A stretch of DNA of 64,000 nucleotides from Mytilus galloprovincialis (Eukaryota > Mollusca > Bivalvia > Mytilida > Mytilidae). The notes below the pieces were generated by a model that saw only the letters and a program-made list of their open reading frames with translations, made no database searches and was not told the origin of the DNA. The DNA is taken from the NCBI RefSeq assembly GCF_965363235.1, contig NC_134842.1:3375112-3439111 (forward strand), given 5' to 3'. Every line of letters starts with the position of its first letter. Position 1 is the stretch's first letter. Below, piece by piece: positions 1 to 11,100 of the stretch. Position numbers and translations under genes: made by a program.

Positions 1-536
1 TGTACTTTTCATATCTGAATTTAGTTTGAGGATTAGAATAAAAAAAATAAGAATATTTGATATGTTTATTAAGGGTGTAATTTATGCACAACAGATTTTA
101 ATTTATGTTGTTACACAAGCATTAGTAAAGGATAGAGCAGTGTATTGTCATATATATGTTGAGACTAGTTATATCATAAAATATATGTAATGTATTTTTA
201 TATGTTCGCTTCGTAGACCTATTAAAAAGGCTGTTTTATTTATCAAATAACAGAAGAGTTCATATTGTTCTCACATAATAGTCACTTTTTTTCCAGTTAC
301 TCAATAAAAGAGTTTATCAAACGTTGATAGGAAATTGTGCGTATGGATTTTTAAAGTTTCACATATTATACCTAAGAAAAAGGCTGTCACACATTTGTTT
401 TATTCATTTACTATTTACACAATGTATGTTTATTGACAATGTACTATTATTACTCTAATGTGCGTACATGAATACCTTATATATTAACTGTTCAATTATT
501 TTATTAAATTATTCATAATATGTATTCTATTACAGT

Positions 537-1040
537 ATGGCGGAAGAAAGACCTGTATTTAAAAAAGGGTATATTTGCCCAGTTGCTACATGTGGACAGG
601 GCCCATTTAGTGTATTCCGACAATACCAGAGACACTGGCATAGGAAACATGTTCGTGAGGTCAGAGAATTTAGTTGTATAGGATGTAATGATTCGTTTCC
701 GCGCAGGCACCATGTTAAGGAGCACTTAATCAGCTTCCATCACTTCACACCACGTCATGCCATTCTCATCATGCCATCATTACAGTCAACCATCACAGTT
801 AATTTGAAGTATGTAAAACCTGGGAAGTGTATACCTCCGTTGTATGAAGACAGTACTAACATAGAGGTAGCTATGATTCAAGAAGAGGAGGAAGTGTATG
901 AGGACGCACAGGAATATGTTCAACCTCAAGAATATGTAGAATACGGTGAGGGCGTCCCAAGAGACATGGAATACGAGTTGGTGGAGGAAAGTGGGGAGAT
1001 GGTCATGAAACTGGTTCCGAAGAAAGACTTTTTATTTTGA
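537..1040 (+). CDS. Small C2H2 zinc-finger protein, probably a terminal exon
   Basis: An uninterrupted 167-codon ORF with two C2H2-type fingers. The first (about residues 13-38) has C-x4-C followed by a His cluster (HWHRKH). The second (about residues 47-69) is canonical C-x2-C-x12-H-x4-H. The C-terminal half is acidic and Tyr-rich (EEEEVYED, QEYVEYGEG). A good acceptor (ctattacag) ends one base before the ATG's preceding base, so the 5' UTR is probably spliced upstream. No clear poly(A) signal follows; instead a purine tract lies at 1151-1159, next to an LTR-like sequence. It could be a host gene or a late ORF of a retroelement. DNA binding is inferred only from the fingers; the product is not recognised. 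Confidence 0.6.
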   Translation: MAEERPVFKKGYICPVATCGQGPFSVFRQYQRHWHRKHVREVREFSCIGCNDSFPRRHHVKEHLISFHHFTPRHAILIMPSLQSTITVNLKYVKPGKCIPPLYEDSTNIEVAMIQEEEEVYEDAQEYVQPQEYVEYGEGVPRDMEYELVEESGEMVMKLVPKKDFLF

Positions 1041-1150
1041 ACATTTAAATTAATTATTTTTGTAAAATTTATATTCATGTATTGTGTATTTCATTCTTTA
1101 ATTTATATTGACTTGTATAGACCATTTATTGGTATTTGCAATGGTCTAGA

Positions 1151-2080
1151 TGGGGGGAGTGTGGCCGTGGAGCCTTGTTTCAAAACGTAAATTATGCAAT
1201 GTCATGGGACTTTCGACCTGGTTAATTGAAAAATATAGTATTTACACTTGGGAAACGTTCTTTGAAATTTAAATATTGATGTTACCTTATAATTTTGTCA
1301 TTAAGTAACTTTTAAATCCCAAACTGTTATATTTTCCTTGAATTTAGCCATGCTTTTATTTAGAGGAGTTCCGAATATTATTATTTCTCTAGATTTTTCA
1401 ATTGGGTGCGTTCGGAGATCTTTCTCTGTACGTTTTTCTAAATCGAGGCATAACAAGTTTTTAATAGTAAATTTCATTGGTTTAACTTATGTGTTGATAT
1501 TTCTCATTGGGTTTGTAAATTTAGATATAGTTTCTATAATTAGAACTTAACTAGTATATAAGGCCCACATATTCTTAATATCATTGCTTTTTATGCAAGA
1601 GCCACTTGTCTGTAACAGACTCTTAAGGTAGGTGCCTATTAATTTAGGACTGTTTTTACTAGCCAGCGTTAGTCTTCGACTATTAGCAAATTGGCTGATG
1701 CGTTAGTTACGACTTACAATTTTTGGCTTGTTGTATTACAAAACTTTGGCAAAACTTTAAAAACTGTTAAGCTTCCACGTCTGGTTTTTCCCTTCCCACA
1801 TTTAATTAAGTAGTCCGTTTATTGTATAAAACAAGTTTAGATAAGAAGTGTTAAGTAAGTAGGAAATTAAGGTTTTTCAATGTTATTTTAGAAAAGGGGA
1901 GATAACTTTGCCCAATTTTCACTATACTGTAATTTATAGGAGAAGTGTTGATTTGATGTACATTTATATTAAATCCTGACATGTAGATTTGTAGTTATAA
2001 CATCATTAAACTATGTGAACTTGATTGTCTTTATTTAAATAAGCTACCAAGAGGAGTCAAAGACTCAGGATCGAACTACA
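1151..2080 (+). mobile_element. Candidate 3' LTR with preceding polypurine tract
   Basis: A purine run (tggggggag, 1151-1159) is immediately followed by TGTGG at 1160. A TATA-like stretch (tatataagg) lies near 1555, and the segment can be closed at ...CTACA (2080), so it starts TGT and ends ACA as LTRs do. The purine tract just before TG is what a 3' LTR shows. The 5' LTR, pol and target duplication are not visible, so boundaries are tentative. Confidence 0.35.
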
Positions 2081-2695
2081 ACAGAACCTAGAGCTTAGAT
2101 ATACCCTGTTTTAAAGGTTTAGTCATTAACATGACACCGTTCATATTATTTTGGTTGTTTTAGTCATTGTCAATAATTCTGGTTGTTCCTTTTTGGTTTT
2201 TGGTGGTTTGAATATTCCAATTTATCATTTCGGTTGATCTCATTGAACAATCATACCGTACTAAAACAAGACATCATCATTTACAAATAAATAATTCACA
2301 AGTTACATGAAAAACAAGACAGGATAACTAGCTCCGGTTACAAACGGTTAAATTTAAGGTATTTCACGGAGAAAAGGTTCAAATACGTAGAGAGCAATTT
2401 GAAGGGTTCAAATACAATGTTGTAGAATTAATTCACTCTGTGGTTAGCCACGAATTATGTCCAAGATGACGTTTGTCCTTAGAATGTTCTCCAGTACTGG
2501 TATGACTGCAATCTTCAGTTTTAGATACGTGTGAGAGAGGGAAGAGTAGCGACGATACGATGTTTAACGTTCTTATAAGGTTAAAGGTGAATAATCCTCC
2601 AAGACTGGAACACATAAATAGATTAAGAATATAATCAAACGAACTATATAAATAACGGAGCGGCGTAACAGAATAATAATTGCTAAAAAGGTTAT
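2081..2695. other. AT-rich spacer
   Basis: No credible coding exon, RNA gene or recognised repeat seen here. Confidence 0.5.
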
Positions 2696-2698
2696 TTA

Positions 2699-2920
2699 GG
2701 GAGCTACCATTTGATTTTTATGGAGGGGGGGTGGGGGTTGGGGGGGGGGGGGGCTAGGATGAAAAATGTTGTCCTGCATTTTTTTTAGCTGTAATCTCTG
2801 TCCTGCCTTTTTATTTTTCACTCTGTCTCATCCTACCTTTTTTTTTACTCAAAACTCCTGTCCTGCCTATATTTTTCAAATTTCATCCTAGCCCTCCATA
2901 AAAATCAAATGGTAGCTCCC
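2699..2920. mobile_element. 222-bp MITE with TTA target duplication (PIF/Harbinger-like)
   Basis: Terminal inverted repeats of about 29 bp, beginning GGGAGCTACCATTTGATT at the left and mirrored exactly at the right end (2892-2920), enclose T-rich low-complexity sequence and a G-run at 2724-2753. The trinucleotide TTA flanks both ends (2696-2698 and 2921-2923), matching the TWA duplication of PIF/Harbinger elements. No transposase ORF is present, so it is non-autonomous. Confidence 0.8.
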
Positions 2921-2923
2921 TTA

Positions 2924-5099
2924 TCTGTCACAAAATATGATATTTCCTTAAAATGATTTTTTAACAATTCTGGCGTATTAAATTGATTTTCGTTACTTTA
3001 CGTCCAGTGTCAAATATTTCATGCATGTATAGGACGAGGGGCGTATTGGATAATTGATATAGCTTGCCGTTTACACAACCTATCAGTGTAAACATCCCTT
3101 TATCAGTTGCAAATACAAAATTCGGTCATTGTCGGAATACATAAAATTTATTTGTACAAGCTTTAATTTCAATGCGAGAGAAAGGGTTGAAGTTCGAGCT
3201 TTCCCCTTTTTTGAAACGAGTAATTAATACATGTTATATTTGTCTACATTGTACACACTGATGTTTTTATGGACAATTTATAATTTACGCTTGAAAACGT
3301 GTACCTAACGTTTAATCTCTTCAATAAAATCAACAATATTTTAACATAAACGTAAACAATAATATGCATCTGTTCGCTTCCATTTTCTATTTTATCCTCC
3401 AGTATGTTCATTTTTGTTTTGTATAAACGACTGTTAACGTCAAAATCCAACTGCGTCTATACTTTCGCTGACCATCGCACTTTAGTGTAAGGAGGTACCG
3501 GACTTTAGCGTAGACCATTGCACTTTAGCGTGACCATCGCACTTTAGAGTCCTACATATGTAATTTGTTGAAACACTAATATTGAGACTGTTAGTGCTTA
3601 TGCTAATTTATAATACTTTAGAGCACATGATTGTGAGACGTTATTTGTGCATTTCATTTTGATATAAGAGAAGTTATAGCATTGGATATATATTTGACTT
3701 GTTCCCCTTTGTCTATAAGTCTGTTTTATGTTGTTATGTGTTGTCTTTGTAATGTGTAATTATTACTGTTGTATATGTTGTAAGGATTAGTCCATTTGTA
3801 CTTATTGGGCCTTTTGGACCTGCTATGGTGACTTTCTCCAAGCCTTCGTTATTATAAAAAAAAATATTAACAAAGGATTTTCCATTTGAATTGAACACCT
3901 ACGCTGTTGATTTCTCTGTATTGACTTGTAACTTCCAAGATGAACAATGCTTACTTTTTTTAATGCATTGGTACAATTTTGCAAACATACTTTGCTATCT
4001 GATAAATAAAAAATATAATAGCATCTTCATACAACAATGCATTTAATGAAACATATCTAACTACAACTGCATTAAAAGTTGTGCACGTGACTGGCACTAT
4101 ACCATCATAAAACGGATATATTTTCAAAAGCTGATATAAATTTCAACAAAAATATTGGGCTTATATTAACCAGCACAAGTCATTTCCTTCCTTATTTTAA
4201 GAGGAAGTATTTTAAATTAACCATGTAAATCTGAACGTTCCAAATACTTATTATTTCAATTTTATACTGAAAAGAAATAAATGGTAAGATCATTTATTTT
4301 TAAATATATTTTAGGCACATGATACTGATACAGGGAAGATTATGACGTCGCTAACGTCATACTTTGACATTTTGTTCAAAGATGCATTTTTCGACACATT
4401 TTTATCATTAGCTTGAAAACGAGAAGAGTGAATCTCTATTTTTTAATATGACATATGGCTTGATTATAATTAAAAATTATTTGTACCAAATTTTTATGAA
4501 CAAATCACCAATGCAAAAGAGTCATATATAAAGGAAGGTATTTCCTAGATGGAAATTGGCTTAGTTGTAAATTTTGTAAAAGAAATCATGGTGCACGTGG
4601 GACCAAGCTGGGTCGTATGTTCTTAAATAAAATTACGAAAACGACATTTTTGTACAAAATAATACAATTTCTGTTTAATTATGCCAAAATATCAATCAAT
4701 AAAGACATTGTAATTGAAATGGGATTGAGCGTAAAAAAACAAAAGGCATAAAAATACTAGGTTTATAAATTTGTAATTTATGCTAACACAATATCATATA
4801 CTGGCTATCATATCCGTATGAGAAATAAAGTTAATGATGCATCTGTAACACCTTATGCTGACAGTTACTACATGGACGCCCAAATAACTTTTTTTGAAGA
4901 AAAGGAAATGATAAATTATTTGAAATATTTCTATACTATTAGTTACTAGACTCAGTATATTAAAAAAGAATAACTTAAACATCAATAAAACTAAAGATTA
5001 TGAAGCTAGAACTACATGAAAATAATATTGTGCATTTTATAATCAATATTTCAATATGTTTAAGACAATACATCGATGAGTCATGCAACATCCAATGTA
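2924..5099. other. AT-rich spacer upstream of gene A
   Basis: Holds a short tandem motif array at 3470-3550 and otherwise no recognisable gene. The promoter and 5' UTR of gene A presumably lie at its right end, but I see no decisive core promoter; short upstream ATGs occur just before the assigned start. Confidence 0.4.
3470..3550 (+). repeat. Short degenerate tandem array of a 19-bp unit
   Basis: Four imperfect copies of a unit like GACCATCGCACTTTAGCGT follow each other, with one copy shortened and offset. Confidence 0.6.
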
Positions 5100-5154
5100 A
5101 TGCAGAGAACACATGACATGTTAGCTTCTATAGTTTTAGGATTTTTAGTAATTG
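5100..5154 (+). CDS. Gene A exon 1: signal peptide
   Basis: The ATG at 5100 opens a short frame with a hydrophobic core (MLASIVLGFLVI) and ends phase 1 at a strong donor (gtaagt, 5155). This matches the phase-1 acceptor of the first Ig exon; the joined codon is Asp. There is no in-frame coding upstream, so this is taken as the start exon. Confidence 0.65.
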
Positions 5155-8100
5155 GTAAGTTTAGCAGTAAATTATAGCTATTTAAGTGATATTTAACATA
5201 AAGTTTAGATTGTTTTGTGTGTTTGTTTGTCAGTTCTATAATAAGAATGTTTGATATCTTTAAAAAAAAACAGAGAAATTGTTTTTGTTTGTTTCTGTTT
5301 CTTTTTCATGTCGTTTTAGATATATTTGGCATTGATATTCAAATTTGTCATTCACTATTTTCAGTAACTTCTCATATCAACATGATGTTGTCTCGTTTAT
5401 CTATGACTGAAAAACGGAAAAGCAAAGTCTCGAAATCTTTTTGTTTAGGTTCAAAACGCTTTGACGTTGTTTTTTGTTTGTTTTCAAACGTCAAAATGAC
5501 TCTCTTTTAAACCATGTGATAGAAAAAAAAGAACAACGCTCAACCAAATACCAACCAAAGTTGACAACTATAGGTGAATAAACAGCCCTCAACTATCACA
5601 AAACCCACACACATAAAAGGCACAAACAGTTATACCCATCAAAATCGATTAACTTCCTTCTAAGCATTACTGTCATTCAATCTTATGTAAAATATATATG
5701 CCCTTAAAATATGAAGATCATTTCAAACAGAAATGGCTTCTAAAAACGTTGATAAATATCTTAACCAAAATCGCATAGCACAATCTTAACAAAATAAATT
5801 AATGCAGATTACATTCTGTATGCACGTGCCTGTCCCAAGTCAGGAGCGTGTGAATTTGTGGTTGTCGTTTGTTAATGTGTTACATAATTGGTTTTCGTTC
5901 ATTTTTGCATAAATTAGGCCTTTAGTTTTTCTCTTTTGAATTGTTATACATTGTCATTACGGGCCTTTAACCGGGCCTTATATAGCTAACTAACGTATAG
6001 GCTTTGCTTATAGTTAAAGACCGTATGGTGACCTATGTTGTTAATTTCTGTGTCATTTTGTTTTCTTGTTGTCTCAATATGTGTATTATTTTAAGAGAAA
6101 TTCTACGAATTTGTTATTCGACATCATATTTGACATTGCTTATTACAGTAGCTACTTTTAATTATACTAATACAATAACAGAAGATATAAAGGAATATTA
6201 TCTTCAGCTGCTTCTTTTCCACCATTGAAATTATCAAAATCTTTGACCGATTGGAAGTAAATTATTATTCAAAAAGATATCTCTGTGACAAAAGGCCGAT
6301 TCTTTAATATTAAACTTATGCAAGTCTTTTAATGTTAAGAGATAGCTACCCATCACAGTCCAAATATTGTAGATTTACTCAAACTATAACGCAAGGCTTT
6401 ACACAATAAGCAAAATAAAAAGAAACTACATTTATATAACAAAGCTTGGCAAAGATCGTAAACTTCATGTATAACAAAGAAGATCTGGTATGATTGCCAA
6501 TGAGACAACTCTCCACAAGAAAACAAATGTTGTCGTGAAAATAGTTGTATACAAACATCGAGATTGTATATTAATTACATAGGCGTATCAGTGGTTTTGT
6601 TTTCTTTCCTGTGGTGTTTGTCGTTGATTGAATATGTTCGATGTATTCTCTGGTTTGCATGTTGTGATGTGAAGATCTATTTGACTGCAGTTGTTCACGA
6701 CAAGATTTTTACATATAAGATTAATTGGGATTGCCGAGAATGGTTTATAGTCCAGTAGGAGGCATCATTTTTCAAACATATCAGTTGAGGTTGAGCAGTT
6801 CAAACAACACCTCTTGAGCTTTGAAATATTACTTGACATTCGACTAGTTATTATAACAGAATATGGTTTTCCTGTTGAATTTCTGTCATAACTATACCAC
6901 TGTGACGAATGACTTTGGGACGACTGTGCATTAAAAAGGGCGAAATCAGTAGTTACTGTCCCCTTTCGTATTTGAACCATAAACATCGAAATATTGGAAT
7001 TAAAAGGTGCAGTTACAATTTTTTTATCTGACTTAATACTTACCTCAAACATCATCGTTATAATGAGTTACATTTTATTAAAGTTACAGTGAAGTTTATC
7101 ATTCAGACAATAGTATAATTTCCAATTCAAGTAGTTATACATATCTCTGACTATCGGGTACCATAATATCTTCCTTGAGATAAGATATTAACGTTTAATT
7201 ACTTGCCATCCCTTGTAACTATGGTATGCTCTATATGGCACAGTCCAATTAAGGTGGACTCATCCAGGGTTGATACACCCTCGTTACTAGGCAATATCGG
7301 ATAATGGTATTGTCCAATAGTGGTAAATCCCAATCATCCAGGGGTATATAAACAGCCGTCAACAGTCAGTTAGGGTCGGTACTACGATCATATAACATGT
7401 ATCAGTGATAAGATAAATACCTGCTTATTGTTCCAAACATTGGATTCACTGCTCAAGTCTTTTCAATAACTGAAACTTAGCAGAAGAATTACCTTTATAA
7501 GCTATAAGTGAGCTGCATCGAGAAAAGCGGAAGAGCTATAGAGCTAGAAGAGCTTCGTTGATAAAGATATAGATATGGGGGAAAGAGCAACACTATTGCG
7601 AGCCGGTTGAGCTATCTATTTGATATAGAAATATTTTTAGCCACTGGAGCTACAGCGCTAGTGAGTCCCGTACGATTGCCGATAGCTGTTTACATCCACT
7701 TCATTTGAACTGTAGTTGAAAGTGGTCTCATTGACAATCATACCACATCTCCCACGTATGGAAAAAAATACATGTCTTTGGTAATGGCAGCTATCATCAT
7801 TGTCTGAGTAAAACATAAAGAGACAGGATTTTGTCAATGAATCACTTGTCCTCCTTGCCCTTTTTCTAAAAAAGTTAGTTCCAAGACGTAAGAAATCAAC
7901 ATTCATTGTCGAAGTCAAATATAATACAAGATAGTCGTGAGTAACATAATCTTTTTGAGGATTGTTAAGCTATGATAATGATAAAAAGAAACCTATATAT
8001 TGAAGGATGTGGTGAATCATTAAAGTTTGAATTAATCGAATAATTATCATACATTACAGATATGTGCTATGGTGAAAACAAGACGTACGTTTATGTTCAG

Positions 8101-11100
8101 GAAAATAAAACAGTAACATTGCCGTGTAATCCTAACGTACTGGTATGGTGGGGACCAATTAATTTCACTGTATATGCATCAGGAGGGGATATAGACCCAA
8201 ACTTACCGAAGCACAAACGATTGTCTGTGAACTTCAATGAGAATACGAACACATCGGAATTACAAATACAACATTTTTCAAAGGAGGACGAAGGCTTGTA
8301 CAGATGCTCATTTTCCGTGAATGGCAATTATAATATGCCAGTGCTAAACGTTTTGATTAAAAGTAAGCAATTATCTGACATATTTTAACCTTACTTTCTT
8401 AGTATTTGCTTAATTTATCAAAAACAGTATGTTATAATGCATGTTAATACCAAGCCTTGAAGTCATAAAACATTCGAGTCAGTTTTTTGTACTTATACTC
8501 CAAATTAAATCAATCAAAGTGCTGAATTTCATGTTTCGAGCATGAATATTGTGCTCCGAGCACTGAGCAAAGTTTGATGAATTCAACCTCAAAGCCATTA
8601 ATAATGAGCTGATTATACACAATAGAACTAACATTCTATAGCACCACCAGCTGGATCCACTCAGAGACGGATTAAGTAAAAACATTTTACTTTCATTTAG
8701 GACGCTCATACACCCCTTTTTATCCAACAAAAACAAACAAATAAGGATTGTATCAAGCAATATTTATTAGTTATCTGAACAGAAAGAACCTTAATAAAGA
8801 CAATAGTAGTATACCTCTGTTCAAAATTTATCAATCTATTAAGAGAAAACGAATCCAGGTTACTAACTGACATCGAACGAAACACATCAACTATAAGAAG
8901 AAAACAAAAGAAACACTGAATTTAAAAACGAGCTATTTGATAACAATTGCCGTATAACTCAGTCTGACATACTCTTTTTGCAAAAGGGAGTGTGCACAAC
9001 ATAAGGGTTGTTTCCATATTTATGAAGTTTTGTGGTCTATGGAAATGCCCGATTCGACAACTTCAGCGATTGACATGCATACGTTAGAACATGTTCAATA
9101 CCAAACCAATGTTTCGTGACCTTCATTTGATTTAAAATATTAAAATATCTACTCTAAGTATTCTGATTAATGGTCGCAGAGAAGTGATTATGTAGGAGCA
9201 TACTTCACTGTCGTAGATAATATATCGATACTCAATCCACCAGTTTAATATTCATATTGCACATGTTATAATTGCAATTTAAAATTTATAGTCAATAAAT
9301 GAAACAATTCTGATTTGTATAGTTTGTTCTTATGTTGAACTGTTACCTGCTGACATGTTAAAACCGCCACATTATGCATTTATGTTCGTGTCCCAAGTCA
9401 GGAGCCTGTAATTCATTGGTTGTCGTTTGTTAAAATGTAGCATATTATTTTTTTATGTAAATTTCTTGAACATAAATTAGGTCGTCAGTTTACTCGTTTG
9501 AATTGTTTAACATTTGTTATTTTGGGGCCTTTTATAGCTGAATATGCGGTTGGGCTTTGCTCATCGTTGAAGGCCGTGCGGTGTCCTATAGATGGAAATT
9601 TCTGAGTCATTTGGTCTATTGTTGAGCGTTATTTCATTGGTAATCATACCACATCTTTTTGTTACTAATATCATGATAACAATTAATTAATTCCTACATA
9701 ACGCTTTCATATTTTTATATTTATAGAAAATCCAAAAAATATCACGATTTCAGGGACGGACAAAAACAAAAATCTACTGTTTGCACAAAGTGACCAAATA
9801 CTAAACTTAACATGTTATGTCGAAAGTGGTATTCCAAAGGAGACGATGATTTGGAGAAGGAACACAAAGGAGTTAATTCGTGGCGGACCTTCTTCACTCA
9901 CTTACACGTTTACACCCAATCGTACAGACCACATGCAGAATTTTTCGTGTTTGGTACAAACAGACAGCATTTCACTTGAAAAGAAATTCAAGCTGTTTCT
10001 GTATTGTAAGTATAATTGTACATTTCAAATAAGCTTATCATAGATACCATGATTAAATTCGGTACAAAAGACTCATTAGTGACGCTCCAAAAAAAACAAC
10101 CGCCAATTTAAGTACGACGTTGAGAAACATATCATCTAGATGTGTATCAGAATACATACACAAAGAACTAGTCACGATGAAAAACATGTGAACAAGTCTG
10201 TCTGATCTTGACTTTTTAAGATAAGCAGCTCTAAATACGGTAACCATTTTTTTTCTTTAGGACAGGTAAGCATGCTATGTGAAGTTTGTGCAGTGTGTCT
10301 TTTAAGTGTACATAATGATGTCGTTGTTATTGAGAACCAAAGTATCATCTAGATATCTAAAACTGTAATGAAATGTTTGTATCACCATTGGAATTCCGGA
10401 AACATGGCGATATACGAAATCTCCATAGCGAAAATCATGTTGTCAAGTAAAAATTAATTTGCAATAAGCATAACAAAGCACATTTAATTGACAACCATTT
10501 GCATTTGTTTTGTTACTAAAAGTGACATAAAAAGGATTGAACATATGATCGCATTTTGAATTTGTATTTAATGCCAACTTGATTAGATATGTAGATATTT
10601 TGCAAAAGAGATAATTATGAAAAGTGATATATAGGGAAGACAAATAAACAATATATTTACAAATTCGAGAACAGAGCCGAAATATAAAAAAAAAACATTC
10701 AAACCAAGAGCTATTCATTCTGAATGCATAAGTACGTTCAACTTTTGTAAATACTTCACATAAAGATTGATATTGGTATGGTTTTGTACACATTTGAAGC
10801 TAATATATATATATATATATATTGTTACATTTTATAACTACATGAAATAATTTGCATTGGTCTAATAAACTTTGAGTTTATAAATTATTTTACGATTTTT
10901 TTTTCAACTCTCTTTCTGAAGAAGCATTCAATATTTAAAAACTTGTAACTTTTGTTACTAAAAAAAAAGATTAGTCCCGAGTAAAACCCCATATAATTCT
11001 AAGACATGTGAATTAAGTGCAACATAATTATGCACCTGAGATTTGACATGCGGATAGATTTCCCACTGTTTTCTTTTAATACTAATTGTTTCAGTTCTGC

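Larger units (their letters stand above)
5155..8059 (+). other. Gene A intron 1, repeat-bearing
   Basis: Contains a mussel interspersed repeat (5820-6110), reverse-orientation fragments of the same family (about 6480-6525 and 7725-7775), and a TATA-containing LTR-like segment (7214 onward). Short ORFs here coincide with repeats or lack coding features. Confidence 0.5.

Noticed and set aside
6004..6228. 74-residue ORF in intron 1 of gene A
   Set aside because: Lies partly in the R1 repeat and has no domain or splice context.
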